From Amaranthus tricolor (Eukaryota; Streptophyta; Magnoliopsida; Caryophyllales; Amaranthaceae): a stretch of DNA of 64,000 bases. Shown here in pieces: positions 9,181 through 21,450 of the stretch. Below the pieces are notes generated by a model. That model worked only from the letters and a program-made list of their open reading frames with translations, was not told the DNA's origin and searched no databases. Numbering within the stretch: the first letter of the stretch is position 1; each line of letters starts with the position of its first letter. Both the position numbers and the translations under genes were made by a program. Where the stretch lies: assembly GCF_026212465.1 (NCBI RefSeq), contig NC_080053.1, forward strand, positions 10,078,204 through 10,142,203. Reading direction: 5' to 3'.

Positions 9181-11431
9181 ATGCATATGAATGATAAAAA
9201 GTTAAACCCATCAAATGCAGTGCAAGCATCAGAAATCCATATCTTGTTAATATCGAGCTTGTCAATCCAAGTATTACTCGCATTCTTGTCACACCTAAGA
9301 AAACACTCCGCAAATCCTATTCTAAAAATCTTACTGTGGCTGCTATATTTGTCTGCTGATTCCATCGCCCTGTACACCATCGGTTTGATCGGTCGTGTCA
9401 ACAACTATAATAAAATCAATGTTCATCATAGGCCCCACATCCTCGCATATTGGGCACCATTTTTGCTGCTTCATTTGGGTGCTCCCGACACAATTACAGC
9501 TCTTTCCCTCGAAGACAACGAGCTCTGGCTTCGACACTCCCTTCAGCTTATTGCCTAAGTTGGAGTTACCATCTATGTTTTCTTCTCGTCCTTGAGAAAC
9601 GGTAATCATAATCCTCTCTGGCTTCCTGTTATTCTTGTGTTTATCGTCGGATTCTTCAAATACTCAGAGAATTTCTTGCTTATGTTATGCAAGTAGAGAT
9701 GGCATCAGAACCTCCCTGGGGAAACCAAAAACTTCTTCATTATTCACGAATGGTCTAAACACTACTATTCTGCACAGGCTGCTTCTATTCCCTGTCGATT
9801 TGAAGTGAAATATCATCCGACTTCAGAATCAAACACAGAAGAGAGAGGTGAGCGTGATACAGAGATGCAAGCCCATGGTTCAAGCTCGAGCATTCCAGAT
9901 GATAATAAAGATCACTATAAGATCAGAAGCCTTTATAAGCATATTAGAGGCTTAGCAGCTGAAGCACTCATAAACTTGGATTATGATCGGGAATTAAGTG
10001 AGACCTTCCTAAGTAATTCAGTGCAAGACGCACTCAGCATTCTAGAGATCGAGATAAGTTTACTCTACAATGTCTTGCATACCAAAGCACTTTTAATAAA
10101 TAGGCCTAGAAGGGTTTTTTACCGGCTTATCTGTTTCCTATCATTAATAGCAGCTACTGTCTTGTTTTCTATTACTAGTACCAAGAAGAATTTTGAGTCG
10201 GTTGATGTCGAAATAACCTTTGCCTTGCTTTTGGGTGCTGTATTACTAGAATTAACCGGAGTTGTTAGGTTCTTGATTTCAGATTGGTTTATTATCAAGC
10301 TAGAAGGACTACAGAATTACTTTCAGAAGAATTCTCACTCAAAGTCCATGGTGAGTAGATGGTGGGCTAGATATCTTAGCCAGATTGAGTGGTTATAACT
10401 TGGCGACAATTGGGTAATTGAAAAGGCAAGACAAGTCAAGAGTAAAAGATGGTTACAAACAATCCCAACTTACAACTTGCTTCGCTGCAGCTTCAAGCCT
10501 CCATGTAAAGTAATCGAGACTATCATCAACATTATTCCCATAAACCAAATCAATGATATTATTATCGATTGTAAAATACAGCAAAAGAAGCCATCCAATT
10601 GCACCCGACTTTCTTAGCATGGTATTTCAAGAGCTACAAAACACGGCCAAGAAAGCTACAAGGCAATTCAACAAGGACGCGAATCAAACAATAAATAATG
10701 TATGCTCAGCTAGAGGTAACTTGATTTTCAACGATGAATATTTCCTAGCTTCTCAGTATTTGAAACCATGGACTTTAAATGTTGATTATAGTATCAGCTT
10801 GCTTACTTGGCATGTTGCCACTGATATTTTAAAATGTGATGCGGAGCTTTATTCCATGACCTGATGCCTGAGTTAGTGGGTAAGTCCGATGTTCAATATA
10901 AAGACACCATTGAGGAAATCCGTAAATATATAAGAACGATCAACAGAACGAAATAGACAAGTGTAAAGGCTCGGTTTTGGTGCAAGAAAAGAAAGATTCG
11001 GACTTGGAAAAGGAGCACAAAGTGTTTTGTAAAAATGTAATGAGAATAATAAAGGACGATAAAATAGAAGCTACAATAGATAAGGAGCAGAAAAGGTTTT
11101 GTGAATATGTATTGAAAAAAAGAAGGATGATAAAATAGCAGCTACAATAGACAAGGCAAACAACAACCAAGCTGTGTTCCATGAAGCTTGTAAATTAGCA
11201 AAGCAACTAAACATGATCGGAGAGAAGAAATGGGACATAATATTCAAAGTTTGGGTAGAAATGTTGTGTTATGCAGCCATACACAGCTCACCAAGAGAAC
11301 ACTTTGCACAGCTAAGCAAAGGCGGAGAACTCATTACTTTGGTGTGGTTGTTCATGACTCATCTTGGTTATCGTATACCTAATACTAACATTCGTGGCCT
11401 TCTTTCAGCTAAACTCATTGTTGAAAAGTAG
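9181..11431 (+). pseudogene. DUF4220/DUF594 membrane protein pseudogene
   Basis: Segments in order match the plant DUF4220-DUF594 family, an uncharacterised, usually intronless family of about 700 aa. At 9181-9555 is the N-terminal membrane part (IQVLLAFLSHLRK ... AYWAPFLLLHLG, APDTITALSLEDNELWLRH), which carries the family hallmark. At 9559-9690 more membrane sequence follows, then 9805-10395 with two further hydrophobic segments and VRFLISDWF. DUF594 pieces lie at 10,600-10,860 (SLLTWHVATD) and 11,174-11,431 ([31 protein letters not shown]). Stops interrupt it at 9556, about 9692 and 10,396, a frameshift lies near 10,570, and a stop at 10,862, so it is dead. Two Mutator-like MITEs of one family bracket it. 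Confidence 0.9.
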
Positions 11432-11829
11432 TTTTACAATGTCAGCTATGTATTTCATGCTTTTATATAATCATGTTTTTCGCCTTGGATTGCCAAATGC
11501 TAACTTATGATGATCTTGGATAATACTCCAGTTATTAACAGCTTTTTTTGGATTATTGTTTTTAAGTTATGCATTAGAGTAGTGGGTATTACTATATTGG
11601 AAATTATGCAATAACTTTTCATATATTAGCATTCTGCTGTAACTTATAGAAGATGTTTTAATAGTTATTGATGTCTTAATTTTTAATTAATAATTTTGCT
11701 ATGAAACATTAAAAATTTAAAATTGTTAAATGAGTAGTGTGTGTGGTTATGTATTAATAGTTCAATAACACATCAACACAATGAAACCATAACCTTTTAA
11801 ATGATGTGTTCTTGAACTATTAAACAAAT
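11432..11829. other. 3' flank of the pseudogene, no gene seen
   Basis: This is AT-rich sequence, probably the old 3' untranslated region and spacer. No element ends are seen before the MITE. Confidence 0.5.
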
Positions 11830-12163
11830 AGTCGGTCTCCTGAAAGACGCCTCTCAGACCCCCGTACACTAAAACTTAATGCTTGCTTATTTTATCCTTA
11901 ATTCCTGCTTACCGTGCCCTTAATGCCTACTTACGGTATCCTTAATGCCTACTTACATAATCCTTAAATGTCTACTAACCGTATCCATAATGCCTACTTA
12001 TAATATCTTAGATGTCTACTTACAATATCTTTAGTGACCACCGAGTAAGCTTGCAGTACTTACAATATCTTTATCTCCTTAATGCCCACTAAGTAACTCA
12101 CTCTATGAGCTGGCCCAATTAAAGATAGTCTCTCAAAGAGACCGTCTCTCACAAGAATTTGTG
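11830..12163. mobile_element. Short Mutator-like element (MITE), copy 2
   Basis: The ends AGTCGGTCTCCTGAAAGACG and CTCTCACAAGAATTTGTG match copy 1 at 8984-9124. It is flanked by a perfect 10-bp duplication, TTAAACAAAT, at 11,820-11,829 and 12,164-12,173. The interior (11,880-12,090) has four to five loose repeats of AATGCCTACTTAC(A/G)GTATCCTT absent from copy 1. It is 334 bp and non-coding. Confidence 0.75.
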
Positions 12164-12548
12164 TTAAACAAATTTATGGATTCTGACATCTTATAGTGCT
12201 AAACTTTTAATTAGGAAATGAATAAAATTAGATCTGAAAGATTATAAACCAATCACTCCCCTCGCCTTAATTTCCTTACAAAACAAGTTACCGAAAGAGT
12301 GGCACGTCAACTTTTCGTAAGAAATATCAAAGCAAACCATAAATCAAATGGAACATAGAGTAATACACAAGAAAATTAAGATTCTATGTTGAGCAAGAAA
12401 CACAAGTTAAATATTACTATTACGTTATCAACCAATTTTGAGGATACTTTCGGTTGGATTAGCTTTTGAATTGATCACTTGATCACAAATGACTGAACTC
12501 ACTCTCCTTTGAACTTTTTATCAACTCATTATATTCATTTTGAACTTA

Positions 12549-12803
12549 TAAATAATACAACCTTTTACTCATCCGCTGTAAATAATCTCACTTTTAAATT
12601 TTTTTCTAATAATGCAACTTTTGTCCTTGGTTCGTTGTGAATAATCCAACATTTGTCTTAGTTTGTTTGCAACATACCCTATAATTACCTATTATTAGTA
12701 ATATGGTATGCTGTAGGCAAATGTATGACGAAGGTTAAATTATTTAGAAATAATTCAAAAGAAGTATTATTTACAACGTATGGATGAAAGGTTGGATTAT
12801 ATT
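12549..12803. mobile_element. Fold-back element
   Basis: The left arm AATAATACAACCTTTTACTC, continuing ATCCGCTGTAAATAAT, and the right arm ending ATTTACAACGTATGGATGAA, then AGGTTGGATTATAT, form an imperfect inverted repeat of about 33 bp. The element is about 255 bp and non-coding, and no clear target duplication is visible. The superfamily is not determined. Confidence 0.5.
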
Positions 12804-13506
12804 TCCTCGAATTTATTTATATAAAGATCTTTTCTATGCTTTCTAACAAACAAGTCTAATATGAGTAATATCATCTAAAATACTTCTCTAAGTTCTTTTG
12901 ATTTTGCTACTTAATATTCAAAAACCTCTAATTATCCTGCAAAAACAAGGTGTATCACATCGTATCCCACGTTGTAAAGATGTAAAAAATTGCACTTTAA
13001 ATCATATCAAGAGGTGATCCGTGATTCAGATGCACTTTAAGGTGTAAAAAAAGCTCTAACCAATTGGATTTTCAATCCTATCAATGGGATACCAACCCGA
13101 TAAGTTCATGCACAACTCCTCTAACGTGCATTCCCTTAAAAGTATCAAAAAAGCACCCTCGAAAGTTCACGCTTTCTCTCCAAACATTAAGTCCAATAAT
13201 TGAAAATGGTGGTGCTTCTAAATATCCAAATACAACTAAATAACAACATATCCCAAATACTATGAAATAAAATGGCTCAAATGTTGCAGATAAGAAATTG
13301 AACATGGTAGAGGAATCAAATCCCTAGTAGTTCGTATAAAATCAAACTTAAGAGTGATACAAATGAAAACATAATATTCCTATTTACAGAGAGAATAACA
13401 TACCAAAAGAACAAAGGCTGGGTTGTACGCGCGACAGTCCCTCCGAATCTGTATCATCAGATTTAAGACTCCATTCCAACAAGAGCAGCAGCCAGCAAGA
13501 GACATA
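12804..13506. other. Spacer downstream of the PLD-like gene
   Basis: No element ends or coding exons are recognised here. The part nearest 13,506 is presumably the 3' untranslated region of the minus-strand PLD-like gene. Confidence 0.5.
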
Positions 13507-16500
13507 TTACCAGCTTGAAAAAGATTCACCAACTTGCAGTGGCTGAACAGGAAAAGCATATGGGGAATTCCAATCAGCATCAAAAATTTGTTGCAGTTGA
13601 GAAACGATAGCTGGATTGTATGTGCCAAAACTGACCCCAGCTGTTGCGTAAAAATAATCCCATACGAGATTACTTGTTCCAATGTGAGCTCGAACATCAC
13701 TGACTGCATATTTTCCATGATTCACCCTTGTATAAGCAGGGTAAAGGTTTCCAGTTCTAGTTCCATTGATAAAGGCTGGTCCTGTTGAATTATAACCAGG
13801 CACCTCATAGTATTTGATTTCCACTTTGCCTGAGCAATGGTTATAGGTTGATGAATGGCATAGGACATTTGTGTAGAGCAGAGACTTTAAATACTGATCT
13901 GTGTTGTTGATCATATGTGCCCATCTAGCCACAAGAAGCTTGACTGTTGCCTTTTTGGAGAAGACTACCTATAAGTTCTAACGATTAAAAAGTGTCCAAG
14001 TAACAACTCAATAACATCACCAAAGCCATAATCCCAACATACAGGGTTTGTTGAAAGAATTTAAACAAATTTTGGGCAATTGTCGATAATGTGAATTGTA
14101 CTTTAATCAATCCTATCTAATACTTTCTCTTATTGTTTTTACTTGCAATCCTCAACACTTGAATAACTATTATCCCTAGATATGACTTCTGCATGTAAAA
14201 ATTTAAAAAATTTTATCGAAACTACATATAGAGAAAAATCTATCAAGATTTCCAATGACTATATTCATAGAAGATAATTCACTATAAATTATAGGTCAAT
14301 CAACACTTGTGAATAGCCTAAAAGTCAAAATGTTACAAATAAAAAAAACAGATGAAGTACTAATTTACATGTATAACAATTTTCTATGAGCATCGACAAT
14401 TACACTATGTTTGGATAACAATTTTAGAGAGAAATAAAGGAAAAGAAGAAGGGGAAAGGGAAAGGAAGGGAAGAGAAATGGAAGAAAAGTAACTCTTATT
14501 TGTTTAGGAGGAAAGGGAAGCAAAAGGAACGAAGATGAGAGTTTCCCTCCAAATCTTAGCAACTATGAAGAGATTCAGACCTTATCAAAAATATTCATCT
14601 AATCCTTCAAATCCCTCCCCTTCAAATTCCATTCCTCCTATTTTGTTATCCAACTAAGAGATCCTTTATCCTTCAAAATCCCTCCCTTTTCCTTCTCTCT
14701 ATTTCCTTGTATCTAAACGCACTCATAATCTACTCCTTCATTTATTATTATTTATTGTCATGTTTCTAAATATCTTATTTAATCCCTAGTTCTTCCTATT
14801 CTAAGCTTTTCAAAATTCCAGCTTTCCACTTGTGAAGCTGATGCACATTTTGGTCCTCTTTGCACATGGTCCCACCAACATTGAAATCCTTTCACCCTAT
14901 TTTCTCCTCTTTGCTTTAGTGAGTATCTTCTTTATTCACACTCATTTCTCTCTTTTAAGAAGAAAAAAGGTGGGTTCAACCACCTATTCTCTTGTACGAA
15001 AGGTGAAAATTGTCACCCTTCACCTAAATTTGTTACCCTTTGTCTAGTGGGTAACCGCTATTTTCAATGTGGCAAATAGTTATCACCCTAAATTTGATCA
15101 CCCCACTAGAAATGCTCTTAGTAACCCACCTTGGTCACACAATTCTTCAGTCGCAACTCTATCTGAATTATTTTCACTATAACCTATGCTTGACATCTTC
15201 ATATATGTACAACCAACTATAAAATATGCACAATAACAACTATTAATTGCAATCAAGTGGATCTCACTTAGGCAAAGTCTACATGTGCGCAGGAAAATTA
15301 TCATGCCAAATTGCTTGTGCTACATGTGATTTCATGAAATGGCGCTACAGCCTACAAGGAGCTTGAGGATCACTTTCTTCAAAAGATCTCTAGATGAAAT
15401 AATACAATCAACAATTAAGCACCAAAGATAAAACTGTAAGCCTAAAGGTAAATAGCTACTGCATGGTATTACAAAGAATAATCTTCCATGCTTCGTAAAG
15501 TTCTAACATAAGCTTAAAAAGAAAGACAGACGCAAACAAACAATAAAACCCATAGATACAACAGATTATTAACAATAATACCTCAGATATAGCTGATGAA
15601 AGAGAAGACCAGTAAACAGTTTGTTCTGTAAATTGAGACTGACCAAGCCAATCCATTGTACTGATCCTAACAATATATCCAGCTCCCACAGATCTTATTG
15701 TATCCATCCATGCTTGCTCATCTGTCTGGAATGTTCCAAAGGAGAGCTACAGAACAGAAGCATCTCATAATTAAACATTCACCCACTGAAATATAAATAA
15801 AAAACGAATAGCGGCAACATATTCATGGATAAAAGTTAACCATTAGCATACCAAGCAGTTATTTTAGACAGTAATTAGAGATACATTGCAAAAACATTTT
15901 TTAGAGAAAATGATGGGAAAAAAAAGTGATTTGGGGCACATCCGAATGAATTTAAATATTTGTTTCAATAGGTAATAAAAGGGAACAACTATCAAAACAT
16001 TGAACCTGGGAACGAAGAAGAAAGGACACAGGAAGCAATGAAAAGATCGAAAAAGAGTCAATCAAAATGACTAGCAAGTAATTCCAAATAATCTTTGGCT
16101 TTCAATCTTTTATTAACGATTAGAAGGGAGCAATAATGAGCCTTAGCTTTCTATCCTAGAGGATATGAGGTGTGGTCCATTCCTCATTCCTTTAGGACTC
16201 TTTTCTAGGTTTAACTTACCATCTAAAGAACACCGTGCATATTACATTTATTTAGCAGAATTTTAAGAGAAGGTTTAAATCCTACATCTTTTATAGTAGG
16301 AAACAAGCATCTGGCGCAATTCAACTCAACAAGGAAGCATCAAGAGCTTCAACCACACCTCATTACCTCTGGAGGAGCAAAAGAGAGATAGCTGGAGCAA
16401 CGTTGAGTTGTTGAACTATTGCTACATCCAGGAGTCTCAATTGGTAGCTTAAACATATATGGGTCTGACAGTAAAGGATATCCAGCTACGTGCTTAACAT

Positions 16501-18741
16501 TTACGTATTCATGAAGAAGAGGGGACCTGAAATAATATTCTAATACATCTAAATCGTCCTTAGAAAGAGCATTAAAGAAAAAATTTTGTAAATCCTGCAG
16601 GAATTAGAAGGTAATTCAACAGAAGCATAATGTACACAAATTTGCATTTCCAATACCATACTTGCATCTTTCCTTAGAAACAACAAAATGCGACCAACAA
16701 GGAACTGTTCTATTAATTTGCCATTGTTGATCCCATGTTCTTGTCGTATATGCTGAAGCGTTTAGAAAACCAAGTCTCCACAAATTGTTATAATATACCT
16801 CAACCTTCTTGGCAATCTTTGGACAATCAGCAATATAGATCCCAACTTCTTTAACCTAATAACATTCACAAAAATGCAAACCTTAAATGCATGAGTCTAA
16901 GAAAATATATAAATGTTTGGGTTAATTTGATATTCATATAGGAGTCAACCAAAAAATTACAACTTTTTCAGAGTTCACCTGAGTGAGAGATTTCCAATCA
17001 TTATTAGCGGATCCAATGTATACATCTTGATCATCTGATATCCATACTTTTGCATGGACTATACCAGATCCCCACCATTTTCCTAGTAAAAGAGTAACAT
17101 TTTCAACATTTTGCCTCCCTTTTGTAAGGTCAGATATCTCTTTTGTAAAATCAGGATATACACCCGAGTGCTGCAAAAGCCTATTATGAATAATAAAAAG
17201 CATAGTATGTACATAAATATTTATTATGAACTACAAAAAGACCTAGGATCTAAACCTGAGCTTGACATTGCGATCAGCAGCGTCTTCAATAGCTTTATAT
17301 ACACTAGAACCATCTTCGGCGCCAAAACTTTCCATTTCCTCTTTTGAGTACCCGTAATCCCCTGAAAGAGAATTATCAGAACCAGCAACCAATTGCCAAT
17401 ACTGTGCCATGATGTCCAGTTTTTTAGTTGAATTACCAGCTAACCATCGAAAGACATCAGCTGAAAAGCATAAAAAAAATGTTGTAATAAGAAAAATCAA
17501 GTGTCAAACCTAATTCCAGCTCTCCTTTATAATATTGTAAATAAGTGAATTGTGATGCCAAGACAAACTAAGATTTCTTAGATATTTAGTGTATCCAAGA
17601 GTTGATTTAGAAGTATGATATTGTTGAAGGGAAGTAGAGACTACAGGGATTTGTAAGAGAAAAAGATGAAAGTAATGAAAAGATTGTGTTTGCTAATCTA
17701 TGATATGATAAGTAAAAGATCCCTTTATATAGGGGTAAGAGGATGCCAAATCACAACCTTTGGCCTTTAATCTAATTGTAAACTCCTAACTATTCATGTA
17801 ATTAATCTAGACTTAATACATGAACTTATTAATTAGGCATACTAAGAGTCTTCATCCATGCTAAATGTCTCTAAACCTTCTATATGTATTATTAACTAAC
17901 ACTCCTCCTTCAAACCTTTGGTCTTTATTGCAAGTAAGCCTCTGAGCTTCTCAAATCCGCTCTTTGAAAGCACTTTGGGGAAAATCTCAACTAACTAATC
18001 TTATCAAGTCAATCTTAACTAGCTTAACTTCACTGCTGTTCTAAGCTCTCTACTTGGCTTTAATATGATTTGTCTTATGATGAATGATATGATTCTTAGA
18101 AATTGTTATAAAGAATCACTATCACAATGGATATGTATACCTTCTCCTTGAGCTTAATATATGACATTATCTTTTTTAGCGATATTGTTTAATTTACAGC
18201 TTCACAAGTTGCAATGTATTCAGGTTCTGAGGTATTCTATATGGTCCATTGTAAACTACATCTTTATTAATCCAACACCCGCCCAACAACATCAGCACGC
18301 ATGAGCCACTTATGAGTTAAGTGGCAATTTAATGTTGTTCTTGTCAAGTTCATCATGGCTTACACAGACACTTTCACTAATTCATATTGGCGTCTAGCCA
18401 ATGCACACCAAACTCAAAGAATAAACTCTAATAAGAAGCCAAACACAACGAATGCTACTCAAAAACCGAACAGATAAATGAGTAATATGATTAATTATTA
18501 GTTATTCCAACAAAAAGGAAGCAAAGCAATGTAGTTGAATTGAAAAAGTACCAGTAGAAAGAACACCAGGAACAAGTGAGAGATGAGGCATGTCAGTAGG
18601 GATGGATTGAACAAGCCATGCCTTGCACTCCTCCTCCCTCATTATGCTTGCGGAAGAGGGTGATGATAAAGCAAACAAGAAAACCCCAATTGAAATTGAA
18701 ATTACTACTAATGTCTTCATATTTTTTACAATCAATATCAT
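13507..18741 (-). CDS. PLD3-like phospholipase D family protein, seven exons, secreted or vacuolar
   Basis: The exons are 18741-18552, 17460-17256, 17180-16979, 16855-16662, 16526-16367, 15746-15582 and 13968-13507. All have GT-AG borders and phases that join into 525 aa. The N-terminus is hydrophobic (MKTLVVISISIGVFLFALSS from an internal Met at 18720), a likely signal peptide or anchor; the first in-frame ATG is 18741. Two HKD motifs (HxKxxxxD) are intact: HAKVWISD with His at 17,054-17,056, followed by YIGSANND, and HGKYAVSD with His at 13,717-13,719, followed by HIGTSN. This domain order and the CxC-poor, Asn-glycosylatable body match the uncharacterised plant group related to animal PLD3/PLD4, which are luminal nucleases and lipid enzymes. 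The plant substrate is unknown to me. All family key residues are present, so the gene looks functional. Confidence 0.93.
14397..14728. mobile_element. Fold-back element in PLD-like intron 6
   Basis: The left end CACTATGTTTGGATAACAAT, with a following purine run (AGGAAAAGAAGAAGGGGAAA), is mirrored by a pyrimidine run and TTTCCTTGTATCTAAACGCAC at the right. It is about 330 bp and lies in the 1.6-kb intron 6. It appears related to the element split by CACTA-1 near 4.1/6.8 kb. No clear target duplication was found. Confidence 0.45.
17622..18330 (-). mobile_element. Copia 3' end (RNase H, polypurine tract, LTR) in PLD-like intron 1
   Basis: On the minus strand, worn RNase H sequence (SEPEYIATCEA near 18,220, then HCDSDSLYNN and SYHSS.DKSY near 18,100) is followed by a polypurine tract (GGTTTGAAGGAGGAG, 17,902-17,918). 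An LTR-like block from TGTTAGTTAATAAT (17,901) to CCCTTCAACA (17,622) follows, 280 bp, with a TATATAAA box near 17,730. Frames are broken. The left part of the element is gone, and its left limit at 18,330 is approximate. It lies in the same orientation as the gene, within intron 1. Confidence 0.65.
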
Positions 18742-19411
18742 ACCCACTACAACTAATTGAATTTTGTCTTCTGGATTGATCTCAGAATCAAAAGATGCGA
18801 TTGAGAAGTTGGAATTCTAAATCAGTAAAGTCAAAATACCTAATTTTTTACTATAAATTGATCATTTTTTGAAGTAAATGCAAAAGAAGATAAATTTTCA
18901 CTCCAAAAAGATTATTTACACCCGTTTACCAGATATGTGGAGAGAGAAAGTGTGGAAGGTAGAGAGAGAAAGTGTGGAAGCAAGACAGAGAAAGAAGGAA
19001 GAGCAAGACAGTGTATAATTACAGAGTGTCTTTGGACAGAGAAATAAATATGGACATGTTCTTTGAAGTCCTTTTCTTGAATTTTATGTCCAAAGTAATG
19101 TGCCCAATCCCAAAAAACTCCTTTCAATTAAATATCTCTCATAATATACCAATGTAAAACAAAATTGACCACACCATACTACATCTATATGGAAAGAAGG
19201 CGTAAGATAGAATTTAAGAAAAAAGTTTAATTTAGAGAAAATTATCTAAAATTATCTAAAGTTTTTACTGATTTTTCTAAAATAATTTGAATTTTCCTAT
19301 TTTAGAATCAGTGTAACCGAAAATAATTATGGAGAATTTGTGAAGGAGGAATTTTAGGGACAAAAGTAGCATTAGTTTAGAAATGATGGTTATAGTGACA
19401 TATACTAGAAG
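18742..19411. other. Upstream region of the PLD-like gene
   Basis: This should hold the 5' untranslated region and promoter of the minus-strand PLD-like gene. A GAGAGAAAGTGTGGAAG(G/C) repeat occurs twice near 18,940-18,980 (CT-rich on the gene's sense strand, a common plant 5' UTR/core promoter feature). No clear TATA box was picked out. Confidence 0.4.
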
Positions 19412-20360
19412 TAGACCTGGGAAAATTTGATCTGACCCGAAAATGAACCCGGGACCTGACCCGACTAAACCCGAACCCGACCGACCCGAAAGCGACTTAA
19501 TCCGAAACATGACCGACCCGATAATTACCCGACCGAAAACCGACCCGTTTTGACAGATTTAATATCAATTTTTAGAGTAATTTCAATGTTAGAATTCATT
19601 TCAAATAAAATTTTAGTTTTCAAAGTATCTCAACATATTGAGTATATCACTTGAACCCTAAAACTCATCAATAGATCTCAAAAAACACGTATTTAACGTC
19701 TTTTTAGCCATCATAATTATTTTTCTTTAAAAACAGGACGTTATAATCATCTTAATTGAATACATGTATCTTGTTAAATCAGTCAAATGAGTTTTTAATT
19801 CTTCTACATTTCAGTAAGCAAATCAATATAATTTATACGAACGTTTCGCACGTTTGAATGAGCTTTTCAAAAAACGAATGTCGCTACCCTAAATTATAAA
19901 ACGCGTATCTTATAAGACGAAATAAGTACTTAGTTGTATATCTTTCCAACATGAAAATTGAGAAGATAATTTTAACGTCATTTTTATCTAACGTTACAAT
20001 TATAATAAACAAAATAACTTTTATAAAGCGCGTATCTTACAAGTCTTTCAAAATAAGTATTAATTCCCCTATTTTTCTTGCACTTAAATGAACCTGATAT
20101 ACCAACTATTTTTTGAAAATCGTACATGTAATTTCTCTAATGATTTTTTTAGACATTTTAATGATTTTTTTTTATGTTGAATTAGTCGATTGGATATTCT
20201 AATGTATTATGGTAACCCGTTGGTTCAATCCGAACCTACTCGAAACCCAGAGTGATCCGACCTGAAACTGACCTGATCCAAAACTGACCCGACCCGAAAA
20301 TGACCCGACCGAAATTGATCCGACCCAAAACCCGACCGACTGACCGTTTTCCCAGGTCTA
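19412..20360. mobile_element. Non-autonomous hAT element A (949 bp)
   Basis: The terminal repeats are TAGACCTGGGAAAA and TTTTCCCAGGTCTA, perfect inverted copies of 14 bp. They are flanked by a perfect 8-bp duplication ACTAGAAG (19,404-19,411 and 20,361-20,368), which is diagnostic of hAT-type insertion. Subterminal zones are packed with GACCCGA / GACCCGACC motifs at both ends, likely transposase-binding repeats. There is no coding capacity. Confidence 0.88.
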
Positions 20361-20670
20361 ACTAGAAGGTACATGCAGACTATAAGTCCATTTTGTAGTT
20401 ATCCTGTTTAGCTAGAGAAAACACCGTATTGTTGGAGGAGTTGGAGAAAACAAAGAAAAACGTGCTTGGGGCTACACAAAGCAAGAAAGACGATGAAAAA
20501 GACATTGACACTGCCACAGACAACTCTGCTACTGGAATAAGCAAATACCGAAGAGGTAGTTGAAACTTCGACAACAACCACCACCAGTAATCTAAACCAG
20601 GCTGATAAAGTCGTATATTCACAGGTGAGCGTCATCTAGCTAGTAGCTAGTCTTATTAAGTTGATATACT

Positions 20671-21450
20671 TAGTGGCGGATATAGGGTTTAGAGTCCTAT
20701 GGGGCACCAATGAATAGACGAAATTAGTTAGTGTGAGCAGCAGATAGCATATTTGTGAAACAGTCTCTCAAACTAGGAAAAAGGTTTAATAGCAAGCAAT
20801 TCCCCAACAAAACAGAGAAGAGAGCTGGGAGGGGTAGTCAACCACTCACTTGAGATTCATATTGATCAATCGAAAAAGTCAACCATAGTGTTCTGTTATT
20901 CAACCAACTTGAATCTTGACTTCACCTAAAACATAGCATTCATAAAATGAATTAAGCAACAAACTCAAATCTATTCACCCCAAACCAAGACTTGTGACTT
21001 TGGATTTGCATTCTAGCTTCACAGTAATTCACGTGAGATTCTAACCAAATACCTAAAAACATAATCTATAACTCCCACTTCTAATTTCTAAAGAATCCAT
21101 GCTCTTCTGTGAATCTATGTACTTGGTGTGCTATTTAGTTCACAAAGCCCGAATGAACATTAGGTTATGGGACACAGTGGTTTTGCAATTCTAACTTCAA
21201 TCAAATTTAGACGGCATTGTTATTAGATACCAAAAAACACTTATATGCAATAAGAATCAAAATTAAGAATAAAGATTAGAACAACAAGATTAAGATTAAA
21301 ATTAGAGATTAGAACATAAAGATTAAGAGTGAAAATACCTAAATCAAAATTTTGAACATAAAGATTATAATTAAGATTAGAACAAAAAAAATTATAAAAT
21401 ATTCCCCCGGGTCACGTGCCTCTAAGGGCCCATACATAGATCCGCCCCTG
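20671..21450. mobile_element. Non-autonomous hAT element B (780 bp)
   Basis: It starts TAGTGGCGGATATAGGG and ends CATAGATCCGCCCCTG, an imperfect inverted pair, with a perfect 8-bp duplication GATATACT at 20,663-20,670 and 21,451-21,458. The interior is non-coding and includes AAGATTA-type simple repeats near 21,250-21,390. Confidence 0.8.

Noticed and set aside
9054..9609. Two minus-strand frames of about 100 codons
   Set aside because: They are antisense to the DUF4220 pseudogene, whose plus-strand reading matches the family.
13380..13718. 112-codon minus-strand frame overlapping the last PLD-like exon
   Set aside because: Wrong frame of a real exon; the exon frame carries the HKD motif.
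14800..15120. Possible MITE in PLD-like intron 6 (GTGGGTAACC, CACTAGAAATGCTCTTA)
   Set aside because: One end looks MITE-like but no inverted partner or target duplication was found.
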